From assembly GCA_016648135.1 (NCBI GenBank), contig JADDOH010001528.1:1-64000 (forward strand): a stretch of 64,000 nucleotides of DNA, read 5' to 3'. The notes under the pieces are model-generated. The model was not told the origin of the DNA. It made no database searches and was given only the letters and a program-made list of their open reading frames with translations. Source of the DNA: Agrypnia vestita (lineage: Eukaryota > Arthropoda > Insecta > Trichoptera > Phryganeidae). Positions 22,964-36,600 of the stretch are shown one piece after another (within the stretch, counting starts at the first letter, position 1; each line of letters begins with the position of its first letter). The position numbers and the translations under genes are program-made.

Positions 22964-24021
22964 ATCAATCCTATTTATAGAAAGCGTCTAAAAAAAAAAG
23001 TATCTAACAACTACCATCGATAAAGTTGGTGACTTTTTGCATGACGAGGAAGATTTACAGTCCTATCGGACGCTTATCCCTAGTACTAGTGACCGAGGCG
23101 GTGCTCGTCACCGTAAAACTAGACTGTGACTGAGTCAGAGCGCTAACGACGAGTACGGCTCGCAACAAACTCCGGCAATGTAAAACACGGAACTCAGTTT
23201 TATTTTTCGGTGCTCCGTGCCATAGCGCTACTGTAACGAGTTGCGTGATGAGCCGAATGGCAGATTGTCGTGGAAATGACTCCGCGGAGTTATGTTCTGC
23301 GCTTTGTTAAAAAGTATATAATATGAATAATACTAATTTTTCTTATGTGTTATGTTTTGATCAACAGCACCGTTAACTATTATTTTTCGGGATTATCCCT
23401 CGTCCGCCGGGCTGTACTTCTGAAACAATCGAGTGTTAAATTTCGAAATCGTTATATACAAAGATATTATTTTTGTCTCCAGAGTCCACATACTGCAAGA
23501 TATTGCGATTTTAAACGCATCCTTTCTACCGAGACTTCTAATTTAAAAAAATATTTAAGGGTATTGATTGCTTTTTTACAAGAGGTTACTAATTATTTTA
23601 TCTTCTCCTCCGTGACTGAGATGCAACGTTCCCCGGTGCTCGTTTGTTCGAGATAGATCTATAGATATCATGTACCTACTTTTTTCAAAAAATTTGCAAA
23701 AAAATAATTGTTTAATATGCGTCTTGATTGTAACCTCTTTGTAAAATATCACCCAATTTCTACCTAAATTTAAATCTCCCAGGGTGGCATAGCCCCTTAA
23801 ACTGAAGGCTCGAAGATCATTTTGATATTTTAATATCTCGGTCAATGTTTCCAAATATCACGTCCTCTTTATTCTCAATCTAGGTAAAGAATTATGGAAC
23901 ATATATGGAAGACACTCATCGCGCAATCTTTGCCCAGGCTATATCGGCGCTCTCCGAGATACTCTTCGCAATTCCCAATTATTCAAATAAATAAAATCCT
24001 ATTTTCCAGTTAGACATTACT

Positions 24022-24027
24022 TTTATT
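24022..24027 (-). terminator. OSBP: Candidate OSBP polyadenylation signal
   Basis: TTTATT on the + strand gives AATAAA on the - strand about 240 bp after the OSBP stop codon. Confidence 0.45.
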
Positions 24028-24268
24028 AACATTAAAGTTAAATAAATATAAAACAGTGTCCATCTCGTTGTCATTCTTTTCCACGATTACAAACTAAACC
24101 CTTATTAACAATACTAGTTTGGAATTATACCCGTCGCCTCCGTCTCGACGATCTCCGGAGGCGACAATATGCATAAACGCGACGTCCGAGAAGGGAATAT
24201 GAAACAGTGAGGAGTACGGCCAAGCAATATACATATTTATATAATTACAGTTCCCCGGGGAGGGCGAG

Positions 24269-24617
24269 TCAGTAGATGTCGGGGCAGCGCGCCCAGTCCT
24301 GCCGCTCCTTGCAGGCCCAGTACTCGCCCGTGTACAGGTGCGTGGTGGAGTCAGCGGGTGCATGGTGCCGCGAGAACCAGGCCGGGCGCTCGGGTGCGGG
24401 CTGCGGACCCGCCCCAGCTGCCGCCGCCTCCGCGCTGGCCTCGCGCTCCCTTCTTCTGCTGCGCTGCTTCTCCTCCAGCCGCAGCTTCTCGTCGTTGGCC
24501 GCGTCCCAGCGTCCCTCCTCCATGAGGCGCTGATCGGGACGAAGACGCGAGTCCGTGGGCGCGACGCCTTCCTCCATTTCATTCAGTTGCGCAGCCAGTA
24601 GGGTGAACCCATAGTAC
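24269..24617 (-). CDS. OSBP: OSBP last exon (window residues 597-712, stop)
   Basis: Acceptor CGTTGCAG opens in phase 2. It encodes [20 protein letters not shown] then [20 protein letters not shown], the conserved [15 protein letters not shown] block, then a basic coiled stretch, an alanine-rich linker, and the invariant C-terminus [21 protein letters not shown]. The stop TGA is at 24269-24271. Confidence 0.95.
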
Positions 24618-27600
24618 CTGCAACGTGATGGATTACTCGACTAACGTTCCTACAATTCCGGTTGTGTCTCTTATCGCAATAGAGTATAAAATTGTACAGA
24701 GATGAACTTAACCCCTTCTCTGTCCTCCCTCGCTTATATTTAACACATTTATAATGCAGTTAATATTCGTTCTTGCGTAATTAAATCCACAAGTAAAGAA
24801 AAAAAAAATTTCTTATAGTAGATGTTTTTTTTTTAATTTCGTTCCAAACAGTCTCTTTGCGAAATTGCCACATAGTTATTAAGGGCCTGTTGTTTGATCA
24901 AAAGTAAGAGTAATAGTTAAGAAAAAAACATAGATTTTTGCATTCTCCACCAATCAAAACATTCGTTTTCGTAAAATCTATGCTTTTTGCTTAACTTTTA
25001 CTCTAACTTCTGATCAAACAACAGGCCCTAACACATATTATACTTTTAAGGAGTATTCAGTTAGACCTTTTCATAATTGCTTCAAAATTGTACAAAGTGT
25101 ACCAAAAAATTTATGCTAGCTCGTGTCTATATATTCTGGTGGTCTATTGTTAACACGATAGCGATATTACAGGGCGATAGAATAACGAATGGGGTCTCAC
25201 TTGTCGCTGTCCTCCGGCGGTGGTACCCGCTGCCAGGCCGAGCAGAACTTGCCGGTCTTGCAGACTGTAGAGTCGGCGTTGGTGTTGGTGACGGGAGCCA
25301 TCTCGATGCTGTTGTCCCAGTGGCCCTGGATCACCCACTTAGGCTGTGGGGATAAAACTCAGTTATTCAGGGAGAGAAAGATTTTAGAATAATTCATCCC
25401 TTTCCTTAAAAGGATAGGATTCAATAGTTACTTTGACATGCTCGCGAGCGGCGACCCATATTACCTGGTAAACAGGGCTCAGTCGTAAAATCTGTCCCGT
25501 AGCTTTCCGGAATTCACAGCTAAAAAACACAGTTACATGGCTGGAGAAATACTTGAACCGCAGACACGCGGATGGCAACTAACCGACATAGCCACCACCG
25601 CTTCTCCATGGGCGGTCTAAAATGTAACATATATACTACGCATTGTAAGAGCAGGGTTTAGCTAAGAGGCAAACCATTTATTTATATTATCATAATCTTA
25701 AATTCAACAGGATTTTTGTTATGTATAATAAATAAAATAATGTTCCGTGATTGTACACAGAGTGTACGGCAGTTACAACAATTGTGGAGAATTATACTCA
25801 TAAAATTTGGTGGGTTCTACCATGAAAAAAGAATGACAGGGTACATTTCTTCCCAGTACCCTTCGTATCAGTCACAATATCTGGTTTTATTTATTACTTC
25901 TCCGAGAGATGGTTTACCAATAGAAAAGGAACCATATCTGTATGGTTGAGTGTGCGGGATTTATTTAAAGAGATTATTATCAAATGGTTGGTGAACCTGA
26001 AACCTGGTCTGGATATTAAATATACAGAAACACCTGATGTCTGACTGCATATACCAAAATGCTTACATTATCTCGTCTTAAATATTACCTACATAGACAA
26101 AAAAAAATTTGAGAAGATTCAAAAGAGAATTAGAAATCCGGTCCGAAACTTAGAAGTGTTCTCCTGAAAAATCGATTTATTTGAGTTACTGCCTCTTTTG
26201 TTGGGGCAGTCGAAATGCTTGTGTATTATTTGAGTCGAATTCTTATTATTTTCTGTCTAGTCCAGATTTTAAAAAACATATTAATATTTTGGCGATCCTT
26301 TTTAAATCATTTCTATCAATGCATTTCTCGTTATATGACTATCGAAAAATGACACGTTAGACGCCCGCCCACACGCATGTGCGGCATGTTTATACGAGTT
26401 TACATGTTTATACATTTACATATACGCATTTATACGGCACGCATACGAGTCAAAGCTTTGACTCGTATGCGTGCCCAAGGCCACCAAATCGGATAGTAAT
26501 GAAAAAATAAGGCACATATAAGGATGGAAATAATGAAATAAATAAGTAAGTAGTGGAAATAATAACTTCATATAAAGATAAAAGAAAAACTTATTTTATG
26601 GGAAAAAAATCAATCGTTTATTACTAATTATTCATCAAAAATAATGAGTGGCCGTAAATGTTCGACCGCTGCTCGCCATGGCGCTAGGCATTCTATTTTT
26701 AAAACAAAGTAATTTTTTGACATATTTTACGCTTCGGAATTATTATTTTCAAATAGTAACTAACGCTTTTTTTTGTGATAATTTTTTTATAAATAAGTTT
26801 TAAATAGTGGTTGAAGCACTCGAGTGAGTACAATAATATTGTTTAAAATCATCTCACATGAATAAAAAGCGTTTTGAAATCATCAAAAAATGTAAAAATT
26901 TATCACAAATTAAAAAATTTACAACATTATCTGTATTAAACATTTTTTAATTATTTTAGTACAGTTTTATCACCAGAACGTTAGCTTTACACTCGTAAGA
27001 AAATATTTTGCCTGTCGATTAATGGTTTTATTTTCTTAAAAAAAAAAATTATAGTCTAGTAGGTCCTAAAAAAATTATAGTCTAGTATACACATTCTGAT
27101 ATAAATGAATAATAAAAACCCACATTTTCGAAAAACACGCCAAAATATGCATCTGCAGTAAATATCCAGCCTTATGTACAAGAAAAATTGTCTCTACATG
27201 AACAGATGCCGTATCAGTCTTTCTCTTACTTCAAATCCATGCCTATACATATAACAGACAAGGTGTACAAATCAAAAGTAAGCAATTGTGGCACAAAAAA
27301 CAGCAGCAACGTAAACATAGAAATACCTTGCCACTGGCCGACTTCACAATGCCCGTGACCTTCCGCTGCGTCTCTTTGGAGAAGTACGAGTAGGGCTGGT
27401 ACTTGAGGTGGCAGCGCAGGCCGGCGGCCGCACCCTCCCCGATGATGTCCATGTCGCCGTGCTCGTCCACCCACAGCTTACCCACGATGATGTTGTGCAC
27501 TGTGGTCGTCACCTGTAACACAATCTCGGCGCATCACTTCGGCCGTCCACTAAGCCAGAAGGGCAACTTCCAGAACCGGAGATCTTCCTAGATAGCTACG

Positions 27601-30600
27601 CACCTTCCTCCATTTGTATCTGTTCCCTGTGGCCGTGAACTCTACGTACGCGCTGCCCAGGGGGATGATCTGCAGGTACTTGCCCCGGAACTTGGACGTC
27701 ATGGTGAACTCCTGCCAGCAGCGCCAGCCCGCCGCGCCCTCGCAGTACTGGGCCACCATGGGCGGGTGGTGCGACACCTGCAACACGCGCAAGGTCAGTC
27801 CGCTGTCTAGCCGGGTCGGGACGCGCACGGTGCGATGCCTACCTGCTCGGAGATCGCTCGCCAGCCCAGGTCGTCCATGCGGTCGCACTCGTACGTCTCG
27901 CCCAGCAGGGGGTTGAAGGGCTTGCCCGTTCTGCAACACCGAGAAGGGACAGTTATGCGGGATAAGATTCATCGGATTGGTAGCGAAGTGGGACCTATCC
28001 ACAGACCCGGGGCCTTTCTATGAGCCAAAGCTTCCATATCGGCTCTACACTTTTGCCAGGTTGGCATTTTTTTATGCTAATGCGGTTTCCTCGCTACGCC
28101 GAAAGAACGAAAGGCAAAGCAGAAGCAAAGACAAAGCGGAGGCAAAGACAGTGCGGTGCAGTGAGGAGTCCGCACAAACCACTGTCTCAGGGGTGCAAAG
28201 CGACCAAAATAGAGTATTTATTCAAAAAATATAAAAGAGAAAATAACACAATACAAGAAAAAAGAATTAAAATATTGGCAGATCAGCGAATGGTAACGAC
28301 CGCTTACCCAGGACCGTTCTAAGAGCAAAAGCTTCCATATTGGTTCTTATCGATCGTCTTCAGGTTGACATTTTTTGACAACAAGTAGGACCGTGCTGCC
28401 CCGCAATGGTCATATAAACCGTTGCGAAGCGGCACGGCCGCTATAACAAAGCCATTCACTGTCCCCACCTTGAGATATATCTTTATTAGTAATAAACATA
28501 ACATAAGAGATATTAAAATACATAGATAAAACGTCAGATCAATAGACAGACCTGTGTGTGGTGGTGGCGTAGGAGGATACGGTGAAGGCGGCCACGTACG
28601 CCAACTGCTCGGTGGCGTCCTCGCAGCGGGCCGCAGCGTCTAGCACGCTGGAGTACTCGAACTCCTCCGTGAGCCGTTGCAGGAAAGACAGAGGTTCGCT
28701 GAAGTTTACCGGGATGGGGATCTTGGAAAGCTCCTTGCCTGCGGACAGAGAGCGTGCGGTGAAAGTCCGCCTGGGGTCCACGAGGTTAACAGACGACGGA
28801 CAGAAGCCTACCTATGCAGTTCTTCATGATGGACCACAGGTTGAGGGGGTAGTTGGGCTTGTCGGGGATGCGCATGCGGCGCTGGCGACCGTTGCCCCGG
28901 CCGCCCGGCATCACCTGCGACACGTGTGCGGCCTGCAACACACACACATCACTCGCTGTTCCCTCCAAACTAACTGGACTCGGTAAACAGTAACATTATA
29001 TGCAGTTATATATGATATTACACAGAACATGCATAGAGCATCTAGAGACAAGTTTTGGGACACTTAGATCAAAAATGTATTTCCTTACCAAGGGCGCGTC
29101 TAGTAGTCAAAATTGCCATTCTGAAAAAGGATGATTTTAGAAAAAAAGTTTAAAGGGAAAGTCTTTAAAGGCTGAGCCAAAAAAGGTGATATAGATGATT
29201 CGTGGGATCACGTTGAGCGAAGGAATTCTACAGCTTACCCACCCAAGGATGAAATAAAGTCAACGGCGTTAACATAAAATAATGGATAAGATTTAATCGG
29301 TGGATGAGAACAAATGCACGAGACATATAGCTATGCGCAGCGCTTGTTAAAAAAGAATCAACTCTAGTAAGAAAGGAAGGTGTGAAGATGAACGAGAATT
29401 TTCAGGAAAAGAGAATAAGAAATGTGGCGAGAAACAAGTTAATGACTGAAATGAAAGATACTTCTGTAATTATCCATTATTGAAATATTTCCAGGAAATA
29501 CGCGAGTCCGTAAGAGAATGAGAAGATTATAAGTGAGAAATTTGTCGAGATCCCTTCAAAAAAATAAAGTGTCCAAAAATGGGAAGACTGTAGGGTATGA
29601 TAATGTGGCTGTCAAGCAATTTTGTGGTTACTCGGGAGACACGTTAGTTATCTTGCGGTTTTATAGATTGCTAGAAATGTTTAGCGGAGAGCCACACTCC
29701 GTTGGATTGGAGAAGAACTGTTATCACGCCTCTCTACAAAGATAAAGAGTCACATACGGAATGCGGAAACTATTAAATTTGGTAGGCGAACAATGCGGAA
29801 GAATTTTAATAAAAATAAACGAACAAGAAGGAGAAAGGAGAAAATGACAAAATAAAAAGTGAGGAATGTGCAGGGGACAATGTGGGTGGGAGAGGATGTG
29901 TGGGTCAGATCTTCTCTCTCTATGGGAGAAAAGTTATTGGCGAATAACCAAAATCTCTTTATTGTAGATACACGACATTTACGAAAGGAGCAATAAGGGA
30001 AAAACGATGGAAGTACATTTGATCAGAACAGAAAAGCTAAGAAAGATGGTAAGTGTACAGTGAATGGTGCTTTGAATGCGGTAATTTGTAATGGAAACTA
30101 ATCAGCCGAAGAAATACTATCTAGACTAACACTGATATATGGAAGTGAAGCTGGCAAAATAGAAATGAAAAATAAATGAAATGATACCACTTAATCCATT
30201 TATGATAAAGTACAGAATGAACAAAGTAGGAGGAAATGTAAAGCTGACCTATGCAGGAGTGGTATAAAGGCAAAGGCAGCGATACCCTTCTGATGTGTTT
30301 CTGAGATAAACACAAAAAACCTGTCATTACTCAAGACAATTTCTCTGGAATCTATGAACCTAAAAACAATTGCCACTTCGATTTTACTTTTATATGCATG
30401 TATAAATAAATATTTAACTTTTAGATATGGGTATTGCTGTGTTTACTGTCAAATAATGGACATTACTGATATAACTATTTACATAATTAGATATTGCTGT
30501 CTTTGTTGTGATGTTTCAGTCAAAATTCGGCATCAACTCTCGCTTAAGAGGCCTCGGTACACGATTTTCGTATTTGCTCTCGATTTGCTAAATTTAATGT

Positions 30601-33600
30601 GAACTTATTAAATTATTTTGCAAAACCCATAGCTAAACAGGCTTCTCTGAGGTGCAGGAGCGGAGCCGAGCGCGCCCGAGTCCAACCGAAGTCTGATTTG
30701 AAAGAAAAATGGTCTTTTAACAGACTATAACGTTTTATGTTAATGACAGTAAAATTGTCTTAGTACGCATGTAAAATTTACTTAAAATAATCAATGTTTT
30801 AATGGTTTTATGGATACTGCAATATAGAAAACAGAACGTTTAATTTTTGTCTTTTTTAAAACGATATACAGTCGAACTCGGTTATAACGAACGCGACGGG
30901 ACCAACTAAATTTGCTCCTTATAGCCGGGACTCCTTATATCCAGGATTCACTTTTTTCGCATTTTTTTTTTATTGTGTGATGTTATTTTCAAAAGCAGCT
31001 AAATAAACATCCTTTATCTTTCCAGAGTGATGAAACTGTAGAAGACGATTGTGAAAACTTTTTACAGACTTTTTGACGCCGATAATTTCGACTTTTTCGC
31101 GAACTTAGAGACACTTTCGTTTGTTAGTGAACATGTTTCCAATAGAACAAGTCGAGTTTAACTGATTAGGCTTTTAAATACTAATACAGTAAACTGCATA
31201 AAATAAACTGTCACCATAAACATTTCGGAAACAACAAATCGGAGTTATATGACCAGTGTTCTCGACCTTCAGTAAACTATTGCTTGCCTGCGCACGTAGG
31301 ACACAAGTTTGTGTACATCATAAAATGAACCCTAATTAAGTGCAAGCCGCTTTAAAAGCAAAGTGGAAAAAGTTCATTGTTATGAGTACGTATTTGTCTT
31401 TTTTTCTGTAACCCAAGCAAATATGTTTGTAGAGTTTCTAAAATTTGCTCCGTATATCCGGGAATCGCGCTCTTTATAGCCGAGATCGATTGTATGGGAA
31501 TATGAGCAAATCAAAATGAATTCACAGTTTTTCTCATTATAGCCGGGATCTCCTTATATCCGAGCTCGTTATAAACGAGTTCGACTGTATTTAACAACTT
31601 GTCGAAAAATATTCATGTCTGAAAAGCACCACTTCTTCTTCAAACCGTATAAATCAATTTGTAAATAAAATATTTGGTCTTTATTTGAAAATATACAATA
31701 TTAAGTGTACCAAAGATAACAATTCTGTTGCATGAAAACTAAAATAGTGTTTGGGGGATATAATATTTATAATATCATAATATCATGATAATAAATCATA
31801 ATAAAATTGATTAAAAGCTTGTTTAGCTATGGGTTTTGCAAAATGATTTAATAAGTTTACGTTAAATTTAGCAAATCGAGAGCAAATACGAAAATCGAAG
31901 TAAGAAGCGGCCATTTTGCCACGTGACATATCCTTAGGGGTTGACTGATTGAAGATTGCTGTCTCTGCTTTTAATAGTGATTTGAAAACACAATCTTGAA
32001 ACAGAAAGAGCTACATTTTCTGTAAAATCTCCAATTCAGCACTTTCTAAATTAGTAATCCTCCGTGACTGCATTCAAAACATCTGCCTTTGCTTTTATAC
32101 CTCACGTAGTGAAAAGGATTGTAAGGGGATCGCTCGGGTGGTTCGGCCGAGTGCCGACGGCGGTAGGAGACCCGGCAGGCCTGACTCACCCTGGCGACGG
32201 CGGCGCAGTCCTCGGGCCCCGCGCTGCTGCCGGCGCCGTCCAGCCCCGCGCCGTGCCCGCCGCGCGCCTGCTCGGCCACGAACAGCACCTTCAACACACG
32301 GCGCAACGTTAACACACCTGCACTGGTGGCGCGCTGTCGTGCCCGCCGCGCGCGATAGTTACCTGCTGCGTCTCGGTCACCGTCTCCGTCTCGGAGCCCT
32401 CCGAGCTCTCGTCGTTGTACTCCGAGGAGTTGCGGCGCGCGCCCTTCACCTGCAACAGAGCGCGGTCAGTAGGGGCGGGCAGCGAGGGCGGGAGGGGGGA
32501 GGAGCCAGGGCGGGGGCCACTCACCGGTATCTTGATTATGAAGGAGTTCTCGTCGCTGCCGGAGACCAGGTTGTGGCAGCTGCCGCCGTCCTGGGCGTCG
32601 TAGAACTCGTGCTCCTCGTCCTCATCGCTCTCCCGGGAGCTGCCGCCTGCGGACACCGCACCAACACTTTACTTATTAACTCTTAAAAGACTACCTTCGG
32701 GAACGGTGGTGTAACACAGCGTTACACGATTCAAAATCGACATACTTTTTATGGTAATAAAAATACATTTTCAATACAGAGAAGACTTTTTAAAGATCCC
32801 TCTTTATATAATTATGTAAGTTAAACATACATATTTGCGTTATTTTAGTAAATTATCAGAAAATCATGGCATATCGAATTTGCGCGCGCTCTCGCCGACG
32901 TATCATTACTAAATTCTAACTAAATCAAAACTAAATTCAACGACGCGGCGACTGCAGTCCGTCATTGTCTAACATGTGTTACGTGACTCTACCGTGCTCT
33001 TTCGATATCGTTTTCTCTTTCACCGAAACCCAAGCAACCCCCATCTCTGTCCTACATGAAATGTGTGGTATTGTCGTGCTCTTTCTTGCTCGATTTAACT
33101 GCGACGTGCAATATTCTGCTCTCTTTTACACACTGGCCGAAAATACCGAGGGTAATTTTGGTGTGAAAATGTCTATTCGATGATTACAAAAAAAATGACG
33201 TTTTAGTTTTGGTAAATAAGGTAGATATTTCATATTTTCTATAACATATAGACCTACGTTACACCACCGACTCACGGGAATTAATCAGTAGCGTAAATGT
33301 ATTAAAATATTTATCCGTCTCCGACACGGTATTCCGCGTCACAGCGTCATCACGTCCTCTAGAATATCACAGAAAACTAACCAGAAGATTCCATAACGAG
33401 GTTTCCTACACACAACAGTTGAATTCAACAACAGACTTTGTAGTGGCATAAAGGAAATAAAGAATGTAAGACTCTTCAATTGTTAGGGAAGATACAGTTC
33501 ATAAATCTTACAGTAGCTTGTTGGTCTTGTGGTTAGGACTCTCGCCTCGTAATCCAAAGATCGCGGGTTCGAACCTCACTCCAGATCAGCGTGTTAGTCC

Positions 33601-36600
33601 TATTTTCAATACACAAGCGTTTAGCTTAGTTGACACGTATTCCGTGTTCGCATCTCTATTTAAGAAATAAAAACGAGCGAGCCTTACAGTAGTCGCATAT
33701 GATATGTAACATTTGACATCTCGCAATAAAAATATCAATAGAGCAAGAACTGAAATTAACATCAAAATTTAAAAAAGCTAATACCTATATATTTATTAAT
33801 TAATAAATACAAGTAAAGAAAATGTACGTGCATTTATTAATTATTGAATTTTGCCGCACTAGGTAGGTACCGTATATATCTACGTACGCATTTTGTTTAT
33901 AAATGTGTTGTGGTCAATTATATGTTTTTATTTATTTTCATGGATGGCGGTAGCGTGCCGCCACACATATTGTATGAAAACTTTGAATATTTAAAAAATA
34001 TCACATAAATTACATAAAATTTGAAAATGTAAAATCATTAAGGGTAGTTATTGTTTACATTAATGTAAAAAAAATAAAGTATTTATTGGATAGTTTCGAA
34101 AATATAACCCAAAATATATCATAGACAACATCTACACGCTTGACACCAGCCTCGCAACATATATACACAATCAGAAGCATTGGCTGGTAGTGTGCGTCTT
34201 CGCTGTGATGGGACTTGCTGAACATTGATTTGTTTATAAACGATGATTTTTTGACCATCGCGCGTGCTCCGCGCGCGCTCATTAGTTAAATGAAATTGCG
34301 CGCGTCTTATTTCACGAAATCACTGCTACAGATTGCAGGAAAGCGAGAGGAAAGATGTTACACATCAAAAAACAATCACATGTGGGATAACCACATAAAT
34401 CGATGTGGTTATCCCTAGGGTATATTTTTAGAGTAATACTTTTGTACTCGGGAGCTGCAGCGACAGATAGCCTTACGCCGGCCGCACACTGGATGCGTTT
34501 TCGTACGAAATTGAGTAGTACGTATACGTACGAATACGCAAGTACATTCCTGACCCTCGAAGTTGTATTGAACATCGCACACTGTGCACGATTTAGTAGT
34601 GCGTGTACGCACGTATAGATGCGACGTCCGACACGATCCGGATTTGTTCTGAAATTTTTGCGATTTCGTACGAGGGATATTGAAAATTTTGTCAATTTGA
34701 TACACGACCACAAATGTTTGTGGGACCAAAGCGATTCAAGTGCGTGACCATCAGCGCAGATCATGGCGGAGATCTCTAAAGAACTAAAAATACATGTAAG
34801 CTAAATAATTTGGTTTAATGAAGGTTAGGTATAATTATGTACTTCGAACAAAAAAACCTTTTAAATATTTCTCCCACGTTATGAGCTCTCGTTGCACTTC
34901 GATTCTCCCCAGCATTTGCGAATATATTAGATAGATAGTCATGAAATTTTTCATTATTTAAGTCTGCCATAATATGATGGAATTTACCAAAGTCATCTCT
35001 TCTGGTATATTATATTTCGTTCACCCATTTGGTTCTACGATGTCGACGACGCCGTAGCAACCTACGAGTAAGAAGAGAGTTTTCCAGAAAGTACAGATTA
35101 TTTATTTGGCACAAACGTTATTGGAGAAATGCGAAAAGTAACTGTTCGTGGCCAACGCAAGACGCAATCAATGTGCGCGTTCAATACGTACGAAAATAAT
35201 CGTATCCAAAGTGCGACCGGCCTTACGCGCTCCCATTCGCTACAGAGACCACAATTCTATCGACCATCGTCGTAAATAATAATAATAGGTCTTTATTTCA
35301 GCTTGTTGAGAATAGATTCCCACCTCGCCATATAGATGTATATACATATAAGTAAAAATAGAAAACCAACAACAGACATACAAAACAAACAAATGTATTC
35401 CTGTTCGCGACCGAGACCCGTAAATTGTGCCAATAAATCGCAACTTTCAACAGTGAGTATCATTTGCGCCCTGTAATAACTTGCTCTTTTTACTGCCTCT
35501 GCTGAACACATCCATTCATCAACACTACCATACTAGACGAACACACGCCGACACGAGAGGATTCTCACCGCACAGCCCAAACCGCCACATAACGTTAAAT
35601 GAAATAAAACATGTACAATAGTGGCAACGCCGTGATACTAGTTTTATTGGAAATATAGTGTTAAAACTAGTGCGTAAATATGATAACGATGCCACGATTT
35701 TCGAAATAAATTTGCACAACTTGCAAGCGTCGTACTGGCTTAAGTCTATTAATGATAAAATGGCAAAAAAATCCGAGAACAAATCAGCAGTCAGGTGTCA
35801 AATTGGCTGTCACTGGAAGACTTGCCAATTCGAAAAATACGCCCTATATTTAAACACTAAAGGAGCGTCCATAACCTTCCTTAAGTGGAGCGTAGATTTC
35901 GTTCCCTATTAATTCCAGAAGACTTGTGTTATTTTCTCTTATTAATATTTTACATTTATTTTGAACAAGTCTTGTTTTATAACATGGCGCTGTAAAACAA
36001 TTTGTATAAAAAAGCAAATAATAAATATCCATATGCTGTCACATATTTTGTACAGATTTAATTGTGCCAAATAAAATAAATAAATACGTAGCTTGGCTCT
36101 GATCCCCTTCCTCTCCCCTCACGTAGTCCAGCGTAGCATTTTACCTAACCCCCTCCTACCATGATCGGGGTTTATAAACGCTCCCCAATGGCATAAAATT
36201 TTATTTTCAATAAAGCCGATGCCACGATTTTAATGCGTTTTATTTCATTTTAAAGTTAGATGTTATTTTATACCAGCGTGCATTTGCTGTCTGGGGACTT
36301 GTCTTATTTTTATGGCATCTGTAATTACTCTGTTTAAAATATGAATGTAAATAAGGTCCACGTTATTCACGCCAGACCGAAGTCATTACGATTGCTATTT
36401 GTGGGTGGGTGAGACCGGATCTGCCGAGAGACGCCATAAAAGAATAAATACAACGATCGAAACAGCTGCCTCCAAAAAAGGCCAAGCAGTTTCGAAGGCT
36501 TTTCGAAGAGTTTTTAGGCAAGGACAATATAATAAACGAGTAGAACTGCAGCACACAATTAAGATAAGAAAAAAAAAAGACCTATAAAAACGTAGTTTTC

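Larger units (their letters stand above)
14925..24021. other. Intergenic region between convergent NAA25 and OSBP
   Basis: AT-rich DNA with no gene I can support. Recognised contents are two SINEs (16859-17040, 18354-18538), a TIR element with a nested MITE (18913-19548), a possible solo LTR (19575-20034), two family A MITE fragments (20440-20575, 22066-22245) and an unplaced - strand frame (22748-22963). Stretches 15000-16850, 17050-18350, 20580-22060 and 23000-24000 show nothing further apart from scattered repeat words such as AATACTCCCTTTCTCATTTT near 15850. Confidence 0.6.
28933..32189 (-). other. OSBP intron, 3257 bp, mostly transposon
   Basis: The intron is occupied by an antisense LINE reverse-transcriptase remnant (about 29500-30256), immediately followed by a 1.85-kb foldback element (30257-32104) with a pogo-like MITE in its loop (30869-31587). 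Only about 85 bp separate the foldback from the next exon. Confidence 0.75.

Noticed and set aside
27550..28002. Single 150-codon OSBP ORF through 27550-28002
   Set aside because: It reads through a 65-bp intron in an open frame. The family match breaks at 27843 and resumes at 27777, with GT-AG borders.
34312..34764. 150-codon - strand frame ([12 protein letters not shown]...)
   Set aside because: It lies across the PIF-like MITE end and its flank; the same sequence at 42705-43022 is frame-broken and there is no protein resemblance.
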